DNA from: Nitriliruptoraceae bacterium | GTDB taxonomy: Bacteria > Actinomycetota > Nitriliruptoria > Nitriliruptorales > Nitriliruptoraceae | Assembly: GCA_007121785.1 (NCBI GenBank) | Contig: SKJX01000010.1 | Location: 1 to 47,606, forward strand | Length of the DNA: 47,606 nt | Direction: 5' to 3' | In this document: one piece after another, positions 37,595 through 45,904 of the stretch | Numbering within the stretch: the first letter of the stretch is position 1 | Layout of the letters: the number at the start of each line of letters is the position of its first letter | Translations under genes and position numbers: made by a program | Notes under the pieces: generated by a model | Told to the model about the DNA's origin: nothing | What the model saw: the letters and a program-made list of their open reading frames with translations, nothing else | Database searches by the model: none

Positions 37595-37966
37595 TCAGCG
37601 CTTCTCGGTCGGGGGGTAGTCAGGGTGTGGGAAGGCGAACACCATGATCACGTCCTCGTCACCGGTGTTGGCGACGACGTGCCACACCTTGGCGGGCACG
37701 TACAGGGCATCCCCTGCCTTGAACGGGACAGCACCGTCGTGCAGCCGCAGGACACCCTCGCCCTGGATGACGTAGGCGAGCTCCTCGGTCTCGTGGGAGA
37801 GATCGGCGGTCTCCAACCCGACGGTGAACACCGAGTAGCCGATCGAGGCCTGGTTGCCCTCGACGGTCTGGCCGTTGACGAGGACCCTGCTCCAGCTGCC
37901 GTTCGGCAGCGGGATCGGATCCACGTCGGCCATGGGTATGGCCTTGACGCCTTCGTTGTCGCTCAC
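37595..37966 (-). CDS. Small cupin-domain protein
   Basis: A 123-residue single beta-barrel. The metal motif is partly visible: LSHETEELAYVIQGEGVLRL (one His, Glu residues) and VPAKVWHVVANTG (second His). Small cupins can be isomerases, dioxygenases or sensory modules. The GTG at 37966 overlaps the stop of the M29/NicX-like gene (GTGA). A GTG three codons earlier lies within the likely ribosome site and is less probable. Possible role in handling the ring-opened product; not provable from sequence. Confidence 0.78.
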   Translation of the reverse strand: MSDNEGVKAIPMADVDPIPLPNGSWSRVLVNGQTVEGNQASIGYSVFTVGLETADLSHETEELAYVIQGEGVLRLHDGAVPFKAGDALYVPAKVWHVVANTGDEDVIMVFAFPHPDYPPTEKR

Positions 37967-38979
37967 AGCTGCCACCTTCCGTCCTTGAGGATGTACTCGC
38001 CCGTGTCGACCACCTGCATCGTCGCGTCGAGCACGATGCCATCGAGGTGCAACCGGCTGACGTTCTGCCCTCCTGGATAGGCGTTCTTGTTGTCGCCTAG
38101 CGCGAAGTGCACGGTGCCCTTGCGGCCCTTCTCCGACGGCGAACCCAACGGCGCCCGGTCGGAGGTACCGAACGCGAACTCACCGACGACGTCCGCGCCG
38201 GGCACGTCACGGACGGTGTCTCGCAGCCGCTCGGCGTCCTCCTTGCCTTCGATGGCCTTGTACCGGCCGTCCTCGACGTGCCAGGTGATGGGGCTGCTCA
38301 CGTGACCGGGGACACCGATCCCCAGCATGTTGCCGTTGACCACGATCCGCCCATTGGTCTGGTCCTCGACGGCGGCGAAGGCGACCTCGCCCCACAACGG
38401 CAGGGGGCCCATCATGACGCCGGGCTCCTTGATCGGGACGATCTCGAGAGCGGGACGGGTCTCGATCGACACCGTGACGTCGGTCCCCGCCTCGGAGGTC
38501 ACCCGCACCAGCTTGTTGCCTTCGATCTTCTCGATGGCCCGCTTGGTGTTGTCGATCGTCTGACGGATGTCGTCCACCGACAACCCCCAGGAACCGAAGC
38601 CCTCTTCGACCGAGGCGATCTTCACCCCGTGGGCGCATGACTCCTTGACCGCCGGCACATGGGCAAACCGATTCGCCCACTCCAGGTTCGTCACGATCAT
38701 GATCTCGTTGGAGCTGACCATGGCCGTGTGGAGGTTCTTGGGTGGCACCATCGGGAAATGGGTGTCCTGCAATGCTCGCCGGACCTGCGTGTCGTTGTTC
38801 ATCACGATCGGCCAGCCACCACGCTCTGACACCACGGTGGCCAACATCTCCGCTTCCTCGCTGCGCCGGTTGTCGGTGATGATCGTCACGACGTCGTCCT
38901 CGGCGACCTCGAAGCACACGTCGACGATCAGCTCCGCATCATTGCGCAGGCTCTCCTCGGTCCTCTCCGTCCCGGTCAT
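37963..38979 (-). CDS. M29-aminopeptidase/NicX-like metalloprotein, candidate ring-opening dioxygenase
   Basis: A 338-residue protein of the group that contains thermophilic M29 aminopeptidases and the 2,5-dihydroxypyridine 5,6-dioxygenase NicX. Likely metal ligands near the C-terminus: Glu267 (VGEFAFGTS), His291 (TVHFALGDN), His311 and Asp313 (LHLDGIV). The His-x-Asp pair is shared by both branches. NicX keeps a His where M29 peptidases use Glu, as I recall, so Glu267 leans to the peptidase side. Context leans to ring cleavage, because it sits among pyridine-catabolic genes with a molybdenum hydroxylase. Start ATG 38979 after GAGGGAG. Confidence 0.65.
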   Translation of the reverse strand: MTGTERTEESLRNDAELIVDVCFEVAEDDVVTIITDNRRSEEAEMLATVVSERGGWPIVMNNDTQVRRALQDTHFPMVPPKNLHTAMVSSNEIMIVTNLEWANRFAHVPAVKESCAHGVKIASVEEGFGSWGLSVDDIRQTIDNTKRAIEKIEGNKLVRVTSEAGTDVTVSIETRPALEIVPIKEPGVMMGPLPLWGEVAFAAVEDQTNGRIVVNGNMLGIGVPGHVSSPITWHVEDGRYKAIEGKEDAERLRDTVRDVPGADVVGEFAFGTSDRAPLGSPSEKGRKGTVHFALGDNKNAYPGGQNVSRLHLDGIVLDATMQVVDTGEYILKDGRWQL

Positions 38980-39036
38980 CGCTCCCTCACTCTTCTGGTT
39001 GCGGTCTCCTACGGTCTGCCCATCATCGACGTCCGC

Positions 39037-40065
39037 TCACGAGCGGAACGCCGGCAGGACCTCCTTTGCGAACATCTCAACCTGCCCGAACTGGTCGATG
39101 TCACCGAACCGGCAGATGAAGTGGTCGACACCCCGCTCAGCGAACTCCTGCAACCACGCGATGATCTCGTCCGGCGTGCCCACGGGACCCCAGTTCGACA
39201 GATCCATCGCCTTGCTCAACTCGGGGTAGTACTGCGAGATGTAGGCGTTGAAGCTCTCGCGGGCCTGTTCCTTGGATTCCCCGATGTTCATCGTGACCTG
39301 GTACGAGACCGTGTAGTCGTCAAAGTCGCGCCCGAGCTCGGAAGCCGCGTCGCGCAAGTACCCAAGCTGCTCAGTCAGCTCCTCCGGATGCTCCGCGCGA
39401 CAGCACGTCATCCAGCCATCGCCGTACTCGATGATGCGCCGACACGCGCGCTTCATCCGGTCGATCATCTGCTGACTCGCGTCTTCGGTCACGAGCCGCG
39501 GATTGGAGACGATCCAGGTCGGTGGCGGTGTCTGCAACGGCTGCAAGGGCGCCATCTCCGTGCCAGAGTGGAACGCGATGTCCTCGTAGGTGAAGAACTC
39601 ACCGTCGAAGTCGACACGGCCGTCCCTCCACAGCGCCCGTACGATCTCGAGACCCTCCTCGAAGATCGCAGCGCGTCGCTTGAAGTCGAGACCGAGCGCC
39701 GCGAACTCCCGGCGGACACCCTCCTCCGGGTTGCCCATGCACGGCCCGAAGATGGTCCGACCGTTGGAGAGTTGGTCCAGCGTTGCCCATTCCAAGGCGA
39801 GGTAGAGAGGGTTGCGCGTGGAGGTCACCAGGCAGGCCGTCCCGAGCCGCACGTGCTGCGTCCGCTGAGACAACGCCGACAACAGGGTCATGGCCTCGTA
39901 GCGCGGCTTCGAGAACAGGCTGTCACCGACCCAGATGGAATCGAACCCGAGTTCCTCGACCTTGGTCGACAACTCGAGCAGATCGCCCAGTTGGTAATCG
40001 GGCGCGATCAACGGCTCCCGGTTGTTCAGGTTCACGCCGAACTCGAGCTTGCCCGTCTTGGTCAT
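39037..40065 (-). CDS. LLM-class flavin-dependent oxidoreductase
   Basis: A 342-residue TIM-barrel of the luciferase-like monooxygenase family: LEFGVNLNNREP, LGFDSIWVGDSLFSKPRYEAMTLL, VRLGTACLVTSTRNPLYLALEWATLDQLS, then the C-terminal GTPDEIIAWLQEFAERGVDHFICRF. It uses reduced FMN or F420. It is not homologous to the M. loti flavin monooxygenase (MHPCO) that opens the ring in classical B6 breakdown, but could replace it. Relatives such as RutA cleave a nitrogen heterocycle. The ATG is two bases after the GntR gene's stop, so it is the first enzyme gene of the operon. Confidence 0.85.
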   Translation of the reverse strand: MTKTGKLEFGVNLNNREPLIAPDYQLGDLLELSTKVEELGFDSIWVGDSLFSKPRYEAMTLLSALSQRTQHVRLGTACLVTSTRNPLYLALEWATLDQLSNGRTIFGPCMGNPEEGVRREFAALGLDFKRRAAIFEEGLEIVRALWRDGRVDFDGEFFTYEDIAFHSGTEMAPLQPLQTPPPTWIVSNPRLVTEDASQQMIDRMKRACRRIIEYGDGWMTCCRAEHPEELTEQLGYLRDAASELGRDFDDYTVSYQVTMNIGESKEQARESFNAYISQYYPELSKAMDLSNWGPVGTPDEIIAWLQEFAERGVDHFICRFGDIDQFGQVEMFAKEVLPAFRS

Positions 40066-40067
40066 CC

Positions 40068-40778
40068 TTACAGCTCCTTGGCGGTAGTGGCGAAGGGGAC
40101 TTCCGCCGAGTTGAAGTCCTTGGCGAACTCCGCCTCGGTGAGCTCCAGCAGCCGTTTCTGCGGAACGCTGATGTGGTGAGCGAGCAACTCGGCGGCCTCA
40201 TCCGGATCGCCTTTGCGGACGGCTTCCACGATCTGGCGATGCTCCTCGATCGACGGCCGCAGATCGCCCCGCAGGACCAGCGAGCGCCGGCGGTAGCGAC
40301 CCATCGTGCCGATCACCTGCGCATGGACCTCCTGCAACCGACGGTTGCCCGACGCTTCGATGAACTCCTTGTGGAACGACGAGTTCAGGTCGAAGAACGA
40401 ATCGATGTCGTCGGCCGCCGCAGCCTCGTCCATGTCGGAGACGTACTGCTCGAGCTGGGCGACGAGCTCGTCGTCAGCCCGTTCCACGGTGAGCTTGACC
40501 GCGAGCACCTCTAGGGCCTCGCGGACCTGGTAGGCCTCGAGGAACTCCTGCTTGGAGAGCCCGGTGACCACGGCACCCCGCCGCGGCCGGATCGTGACGA
40601 GCCCCTCGGCGCTCAGCCGGTTGAGGGCCTCGCGGATCGGACCCCGACTGACGCCGTACGAATCTGCGAGGGCCACCTCTTGCAACTCGGTACCCGGGGG
40701 GTACCGATCCTCGAGAATCGCCTTCCTCAACGCTTCAAGCACCTGTTCCGTGAGGGTCCGTCGCTCCACCTGCGTCAC
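40068..40778 (-). CDS. GntR/FCD-family transcriptional regulator
   Basis: A 236-residue regulator. The N-terminal winged helix reads LTEQVLEALRKAILEDRYPPGTELQEVALADSYGVSRGPIREALNRLSAEGLV (about residues 9-65). The C-terminal FCD domain has the metal-site pattern SSFHKEFIEASGN and HRQIVEAVRKGDPDEAAELLAHH. FCD regulators usually respond to carboxylates or pathway intermediates. Start: GTG 40778 with AGGGGG six bases upstream. It is the first gene of the enzyme operon and has its own operator and promoter immediately upstream, indicating autoregulation. The matching palindromes before both transporter operons suggest it governs the whole island. Confidence 0.88.
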   Translation of the reverse strand: MTQVERRTLTEQVLEALRKAILEDRYPPGTELQEVALADSYGVSRGPIREALNRLSAEGLVTIRPRRGAVVTGLSKQEFLEAYQVREALEVLAVKLTVERADDELVAQLEQYVSDMDEAAAADDIDSFFDLNSSFHKEFIEASGNRRLQEVHAQVIGTMGRYRRRSLVLRGDLRPSIEEHRQIVEAVRKGDPDEAAELLAHHISVPQKRLLELTEAEFAKDFNSAEVPFATTAKEL

Positions 40779-40832
40779 CTCATACCCCCTGCCGAGTGGC
40801 AGCGGACGCTCCGACTCGGGCGCCTGCGCTGG

Positions 40833-40862
40833 ATGTTAACTGTCAACACTTGCTGCTGTCAA
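40833..40862 (-). promoter_or_regulatory. Promoter-like pair of the regulator/enzyme operon
   Basis: On the minus strand, TTGACA (40862-40857, perfect -35 consensus) and TAACAT (40838-40833) are 18 bp apart, ending 54 bp before the GntR start. The operator at 40835-40847 covers the -10 element. Confidence 0.5.
40835..40847. promoter_or_regulatory. Island operator 2: GTTAACTGTCAAC
   Basis: A 13-bp near-palindrome with one arm mismatch (GTTAAC for GTTGAC), otherwise identical to the sites at 25468-25480 and 47203-47215. It lies 57 bp before the GntR start and overlaps the promoter -10, suggesting weaker, autoregulatory binding. Confidence 0.7.
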
Positions 40863-41059
40863 GCCAGTGACGGGAGCGACCCTAGCCCTACCGTCCGTTC
40901 CCGGGCCTTGGTGAAGCGGTCCGCCCCAGGCCTGTGGATGCGCTGCGCCAGCTCGGCTCGGACCGCATCGGACGACCGCTCGAGCTGTGCACCGCATCAC
41001 GACGGCCATGACCGCCTCTGGGGCCGTGGACACTCCAGCAGGTGACCGGTGGAACGTGC
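40863..41059. other. Intergenic region between two minus-strand operons
   Basis: About 197 bp between the end of the aminotransferase gene and the promoter of the GntR operon. It should hold the 3' end of the transporter/aminotransferase transcript. I see no strong hairpin or gene in it. Confidence 0.4.
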
Positions 41060-42214
41060 TCATCCGGCGAGCGTGGCCATCGCCGCATCGACACCTCCTC
41101 CGACGTCGACCTCCACCCCGAGGTCCCGCAGTCCCTGGCCCAGGGACGCGAGACCGACGACGACGTACATCCCTCGACTGGTCTCGCCCATGTGGCCGAT
41201 CCGCACGAGGTTGCCGACTCCCCCGCCACCGGAGAGCATCACCTGGTAGCGACCGCGGATGTGAGCCACGAGCTCGTCGGCGTCGACCGAGTCGGGGATG
41301 GCTGCGGCGGTGACCGAGTCCGCCGCGACGTGCTCGTCGTCGGCCCAGAGATCCAGGCCCATGCCGGTCACGCCCGCCCGACACGCACGAGCAGCCCTCG
41401 CGTGCCGCTCGAACGACGTCGCGACGCCGTCCTCGAGGACCTCCTCGAGGACGGCCGCCAACGCGTAGACGTCCGAGATAGGAGGCGCGGAGGGGAACCG
41501 GCCGCCCTGCTTCCACTTCGTCCGGTAGTCGAGGAGCGAGAGGAACGATCCTGTCGGCGCCGTAGGGTTGGCGTCGATCAGCTGCCATGCCCGCGGCCCG
41601 ACGCTCATGAGCGACAGCGGGACCGGGCCACCGAGGCATTTCTGCGCACCGCCGACGCAGAGGTCGAGCCCCCACTCGTCGGGGAACAGCGGCGTGCCAC
41701 CCATGGACGCGACGGCATCGACGAGGACGACCACATCGTGCTCTCGGGCGAGGCGGCCGAGCGCCTCCACATCGTTGCTGGTTCCGGCCGCGCTCTCGCA
41801 GTGCACGACCGTGAGCAGCTCGATGTCCGGATCCTTCTCGAGGGCGGCGGCGACGTCCTCGATACGGACCGTGCCGGTGTAGGCACTGCGCACCTCCGTC
41901 ACCTCGACGGACAGCTCCCGGAGCTCGTCGGCCATCGAGGCCCCGTAGGGGCCCGAGACGACCGCCAGTGCATGGGCCCCCGGCCGACCGAGTGCCCGCA
42001 TGGCGGCCTCAAGCCCGAGTGCGGCCTCGCCCGGCATCAGCACCACGTCGTGGGAGGTGTCGAGCAGCGTCGCGACGTCACGTTCGACCTGTCGGAAGAG
42101 CTCGATGAATCCCGGGTCGTAGTGGTAGGTCACTGGACGACCGAAGCCTGAGAGCGCCGTCGGCGAGACGGTCGTCGGGCCGGTCGACAGCGTGAAGTCC
42201 GGTCCTCGTCGCAC
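41060..42214 (-). CDS. Class V aminotransferase, probable pyridoxamine-pyruvate aminotransferase
   Basis: A 384-residue fold-type I enzyme. The N-terminus FTLSTGPTTVSPTALSGFGRP is followed by YHYDPGF and MPGEAALGLEAA near residue 60. The active-site Lys is in VGGAQKCLGGP near 190, and the Arg region is LVRIGHMGE near 350. From memory, M. loti pyridoxamine-pyruvate aminotransferase (EC 2.6.1.30) shares xYDPxF, GExxLGLEAA, KCLGxP and AGVTxMGLxxWA. It would give pyridoxal and L-alanine. Alternatives: alanine-glyoxylate or 2-aminoethylphosphonate aminotransferase. Start: GTG 42214, five bases after GGAGG, matching the family N-terminus; an open frame extends further but lacks homologous residues. 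Confidence 0.8.
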   Translation of the reverse strand: MRRGPDFTLSTGPTTVSPTALSGFGRPVTYHYDPGFIELFRQVERDVATLLDTSHDVVLMPGEAALGLEAAMRALGRPGAHALAVVSGPYGASMADELRELSVEVTEVRSAYTGTVRIEDVAAALEKDPDIELLTVVHCESAAGTSNDVEALGRLAREHDVVVLVDAVASMGGTPLFPDEWGLDLCVGGAQKCLGGPVPLSLMSVGPRAWQLIDANPTAPTGSFLSLLDYRTKWKQGGRFPSAPPISDVYALAAVLEEVLEDGVATSFERHARAARACRAGVTGMGLDLWADDEHVAADSVTAAAIPDSVDADELVAHIRGRYQVMLSGGGGVGNLVRIGHMGETSRGMYVVVGLASLGQGLRDLGVEVDVGGGVDAAMATLAG

Positions 42215-42322
42215 TGCTACCTCCGATTCATCATCTGGCAGGTTGGGACGCCTTGCGTCCACCGTTTGCCGCCGGGCGAGCTCGACGTCCCGGCGTCCGG
42301 GCCGGCGGGTGACGACGGTCAC

Positions 42323-43030
42323 TCAGCCGTCCTGATCCGTCAGGTATCTCGATTCGAGCGTCTGCATGGTCGCGGACGACACACCCACGAGTTCGAGATA
42401 GGCGCGCATGGATCCGAAGTCCTCCCGGACCCGGTCGAGGAGTCGCTGCATGACCTCCGGCCGGGCTTCTCGGAAGATCTCGGGCAGGGTCGAGAACCAC
42501 GCATCGTCCTCGCTCGCACGTGAACGCGAGTAGTCGTCGATGATGTCCTCGTCGACGACACCGAGTCCACCGAGCAGCACCGCCGAGAGCACGCCCGTCC
42601 GGTCCTTACCAGCGTGGCAGTGGTAGACGAGCGGGTCTCGGCCGAAGGACTCGAAGACATCGAACACGGCCTTGATTGACTCCCGGGAGACGTCCAGCTG
42701 GCGCCGGTACCAGGACACGACGGCATCGACCTCTGGGCGCTTGTCGAGCAGGACGCGGACGTCCTGGGGTGTCAACGGCATCTCGAGGACCCGGGCAGCG
42801 TCGAAATGTGCGAGGCCCGCGCTGTCGTCCTCCCGGACGCGGCGCAGGTCGATGACGGTGCGGATCCCGAGCTGCCCCTCCAGGAGCTCGCGCTCCCGCG
42901 GCGTGAGCTCGCTCAGCAAGCCAGCGCGATAGACCAGCCCCCGCCTGAAACAACGTCCGTCGCCGGTCCGGGCACCCCCGAGGTCCCGGAAGTTGTTGAC
43001 CGAGGTCAGGCCCTCTGAGGTTCGATTCAT
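42323..43030 (-). CDS. Tyrosine-phosphatase-fold protein (Y_phosphatase3)
   Basis: A 235-residue cytoplasmic phosphatase. The P-loop VYHCHAGKDRTGVLSAVLL near residue 140 has the catalytic Cys and Arg of C-x5-R. The N-terminal NNFRDLGGART and IDLRRVRE are typical of the LipA/PF13350 group. Members remove phosphate from proteins or small molecules such as lipids. Lying between a PhnDCE-type importer and a pyridoxamine aminotransferase, it may dephosphorylate imported PLP or PMP; this is inference. Start: ATG 43030 after AGGAA. Confidence 0.8.
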   Translation of the reverse strand: MNRTSEGLTSVNNFRDLGGARTGDGRCFRRGLVYRAGLLSELTPRERELLEGQLGIRTVIDLRRVREDDSAGLAHFDAARVLEMPLTPQDVRVLLDKRPEVDAVVSWYRRQLDVSRESIKAVFDVFESFGRDPLVYHCHAGKDRTGVLSAVLLGGLGVVDEDIIDDYSRSRASEDDAWFSTLPEIFREARPEVMQRLLDRVREDFGSMRAYLELVGVSSATMQTLESRYLTDQDG

Positions 43031-43058
43031 CGCAGTTCCTCGATTCCTTCGTCGTTGG

Positions 43059-44915
43059 TCAGAGCAGCTGTTGTCGCAGCCAACCGGAGAGGCGCTCGAA
43101 ACCGTAGACAGCCACGAAGATGAGCAGCACGATCGCCAGCGTCCGGTCGTAGGCGTGGGTCTGTACCGTGGAGTTCAGGATCCCTCCGATGCCGCCGGCA
43201 CCGACGATCCCGAGGATCGTGGCCGCTCGGATGTAGACGTCAAGCGTGTAGATGCCGATGCCGACGATCAGCGGCATCGCCTGTGGCAGAACACCGGTGA
43301 AGACGCGCTGGGTCCAACTCGCACCCACCGAGGTTAGACCTTCGATGCCCGGACTCGGCAGATTCTCGATCGCGTCGGCCATGAGCTTGCCGCTGAAGCC
43401 GATCGCGCCGACGGTCAGCGCGAGGACCCCGGCGAACGGGCCGAGACCCACGGCGACGACGAAGAGCACGGCGAGGATCAACTCGGGGATCCCACGCTCG
43501 ACGAGCATCGCGAACCGCGACGCACGGTAGGCGAACCGGCTTGGTGCGACGTTGCGGGCCGCGAGGATCGCAAACGGCAGCGAGAGGATCATGCCCATGA
43601 CCGTCGCCGCCACCGCGATCCAGAACGTCTCGAGGAGCATCTCCAGGACGCCCTCCCAGTTCGTGACGAAGTCCGGAGGGAACATCCCGGCACCAACCTG
43701 CCCGACCGCCACCAGGCTTGAGGCGAGCCCCTGCGGGGTCAGCCCGACGACCCAGCAGGACACGAAGAAGAGCACCACGGCGATGATCGCCGACGAGGAC
43801 TTCTTGCGGCGCAACGTCGACCGGGGCGGCCGCAGAGGTCCGTCGCCAGGGTCGATCGAGAGCGCACCCAACGTGCCGGCCGCAGGCGCGGAAGCGATGG
43901 TGCGGCTGGTCGTGTCTCCCGGCGCCGGTGGGTCCATGACCGTGGTAGCAGGCCCGGCCACCGCGGGTCCTTGGCCGTCCTCGACGCCGCCCTCGTCCGT
44001 CGCCGATGCCGATCCCGGCTTCCTCTCATCCCGGTACGCGCGGACACGTGCCCGGAGCTTGAAGGGGTTCTCATCGGTGACCTCGCCCGAGATGATGGCC
44101 TTGCGCGCGAATGCCGAGATCTGCTCGACCGACGCGATCAGCAGGAACATCATGAACACGATCGTCAGGGCCCTCGGATACACAAGCTGACCGAGCACGC
44201 GCTGCAACTCAAAGCCGATGCCACCCGCACCGACGAACCCCAGGATCACCGAGGTCCTCACGTTGATGTCCACGCGGTACAGCGAGAGCGAGACCCATGT
44301 CGGGATCACCTGGGGCAGGATCCCGGTCACCAACACCTGTATCCGACTGGCACCCCCCGCCCGCATCGCCTCGATCGGTCCCTGCGGGGCCTCCTCGATT
44401 GCATCCGCATAGAGCTTGCCGAGCATCCCGATCGAGTTCAGGCCCATGGCCAGGACACCGGCTAGCGGTCCGATCCCGATCGCCCGCACGAAGACCAGCG
44501 CCCACACGATGTCCGGCACGGCCCGGGTGAAGACGATGATGCCACGACTCACGGAGTAGGCGATCCGTCCCGTCGTCGTGTTCCTCGCCGAGAGGACCGC
44601 AAACGGGATCGAGAGCACGATCGCGAGCCCGGTGGCCGCCACCACCATGAAGAACGTCACGACGAGTGCATCGAGGTAGCGCCGCCACTCGAAGTAGACC
44701 GGCGGCCACATCCGCTGGAACAACCCGATGAGGTCGTCGATGCTGGCGAACAGGCGAGCGGGCGAGACCCCGGTCTGGTGCATGGAGACGACAAGGAGGC
44801 CGAACGCGACGAGCCCGAGCACGGCGAAGCGCATTCGCTGCAGTGTCCACGGGGGACGGAGTCGCGGCGGCGTCGCAGAGGTGCCCGTCGTGAGGGGGCC
44901 GGAGGGCGTGGCCAC
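43059..44915 (-). CDS. Fused PhnE-type ABC permease (two permease domains)
   Basis: A 618-residue membrane protein made of two complete PhnE-like permeases joined by a disordered Ser/Pro/Gly-rich linker (about residues 285-375). Each half has the EAA-type coupling segment: ADAIEEAPQGPIEAMRAGGASRIQV near 170 and ADAIENLPSPGIEGLTSVGASWTQRV near 510, plus GFVGAGGIG or GIVGAGGIG. Most phosphonate-type systems use a homodimer or two genes, so this is a head-to-tail fusion or duplication. It follows the ATPase gene by three bases. Confidence 0.88.
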   Translation of the reverse strand: MATPSGPLTTGTSATPPRLRPPWTLQRMRFAVLGLVAFGLLVVSMHQTGVSPARLFASIDDLIGLFQRMWPPVYFEWRRYLDALVVTFFMVVAATGLAIVLSIPFAVLSARNTTTGRIAYSVSRGIIVFTRAVPDIVWALVFVRAIGIGPLAGVLAMGLNSIGMLGKLYADAIEEAPQGPIEAMRAGGASRIQVLVTGILPQVIPTWVSLSLYRVDINVRTSVILGFVGAGGIGFELQRVLGQLVYPRALTIVFMMFLLIASVEQISAFARKAIISGEVTDENPFKLRARVRAYRDERKPGSASATDEGGVEDGQGPAVAGPATTVMDPPAPGDTTSRTIASAPAAGTLGALSIDPGDGPLRPPRSTLRRKKSSSAIIAVVLFFVSCWVVGLTPQGLASSLVAVGQVGAGMFPPDFVTNWEGVLEMLLETFWIAVAATVMGMILSLPFAILAARNVAPSRFAYRASRFAMLVERGIPELILAVLFVVAVGLGPFAGVLALTVGAIGFSGKLMADAIENLPSPGIEGLTSVGASWTQRVFTGVLPQAMPLIVGIGIYTLDVYIRAATILGIVGAGGIGGILNSTVQTHAYDRTLAIVLLIFVAVYGFERLSGWLRQQLL

Positions 44916-44918
44916 GGT

Positions 44919-45782
44919 CTACTGCTCCTCCCCAGGCGCTTCGTAAACGGCCCGGGTCGAGGCGTCGTCCAGCTGGTCGACAGGGCGATCGAGCACGATC
45001 TTCCCCGCTCGCATCCCGACGACGCGGTCCGCCCATCCGAGTGCGAGGTCCACCTGGTGCAGGCTGCACACGACGGTCAGGTTGTCCTCGGCGCAACAAG
45101 CGAAGAGCACCTCCATGACCTGTCGTGACGACTCCGGATCGAGTGAGGCGACCGGTTCGTCGGCGAGGACCAGCTCCGGCTTCTGGAACAGCATGCGAGC
45201 GATGGCCACGCGCTGTTGCTGGCCACCTGAGAGCGTGTCGGTCCGCTGGAAGGACTTCTCCGCGAGCCCGACTCGGCCCAGCTGCTCGAGAGCCTCGCGT
45301 CGCATCTGGGGCCGGTAGGTCAGGACGCCGTAGCGCGGGCCCTTGAGCCGTCCTAGGGCGCCCGAGAGGACGTTCTCGAGCGCCGTGACCCTCCCGACCA
45401 GGTTGAACTGTTGGAAGACGAATCCGATCCGGTGACGGAGCCGGCGCAGGTCGCGGCGTCCGAGTGCGCTCGGATCCTGTCCGAAGACCGAGATCTGACC
45501 GCTGGTCGGGGTCTCGAGCCCGTTGAGCGTTCGCAAGAGTGTGGACTTGCCGGAACCCGAGAGCCCGACCAAGACGAGCAGCTCGCCGGGGTGGACCGCG
45601 AGATCGACGCCGCCGAGCGCCGTGACGCGACCCCGGTCGAACCGCTTCACGAGCTCGCGGACCTCGACGCTCGGTGTCTCACCGCGACTCACAGGAGCAC
45701 CCGAGGTGCCGGGATCTCCTGAGCTACCGGGTTGCTGATCGCGACTCCGTAAGAGGTCCTTGCTCGGCGACTGGCGCTTCAT
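44919..45782 (-). CDS. PhnC-type ABC importer ATPase
   Basis: A 287-residue ATPase. Walker A is GLSGSGKST near residue 74, the Q-loop FVFQQFNLV, the signature LSGGQQQRVAIARML, Walker B LVLADEP and the H-loop SLHQVDLA, all as in PhnC. A 35-residue polar N-terminal extension precedes the domain. It powers the fused permease for uptake of a phosphonate-like or phosphate-ester solute. It is separated from the binding-protein gene by a strong hairpin. Confidence 0.88.
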   Translation of the reverse strand: MKRQSPSKDLLRSRDQQPGSSGDPGTSGAPVSRGETPSVEVRELVKRFDRGRVTALGGVDLAVHPGELLVLVGLSGSGKSTLLRTLNGLETPTSGQISVFGQDPSALGRRDLRRLRHRIGFVFQQFNLVGRVTALENVLSGALGRLKGPRYGVLTYRPQMRREALEQLGRVGLAEKSFQRTDTLSGGQQQRVAIARMLFQKPELVLADEPVASLDPESSRQVMEVLFACCAEDNLTVVCSLHQVDLALGWADRVVGMRAGKIVLDRPVDQLDDASTRAVYEAPGEEQ

Positions 45783-45836
45783 TCAGACCCTCACGCTCCC
45801 GGATCGGTAACTGACGCACTTGCTCGCGGTCCCGCC

Positions 45837-45883
45837 CCGTCGGCGGCTGTCCGGCTCTTCCCGGCCATGACAGCCGCCGACGG
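45837..45883 (-). terminator. Strong hairpin between PhnD-type and PhnC-type genes
   Basis: CCGTCGGCGGCTGTC (45837-45851) pairs perfectly with GACAGCCGCCGACGG (45869-45883) around a 17-base loop, 21 bases after the binding protein's stop. It matches the arrangement in the BMP operon and may set the ratio of binding protein to transporter. Confidence 0.75.
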
Positions 45884-45904
45884 ATGGAACCGATGAGACA
45901 CGCC

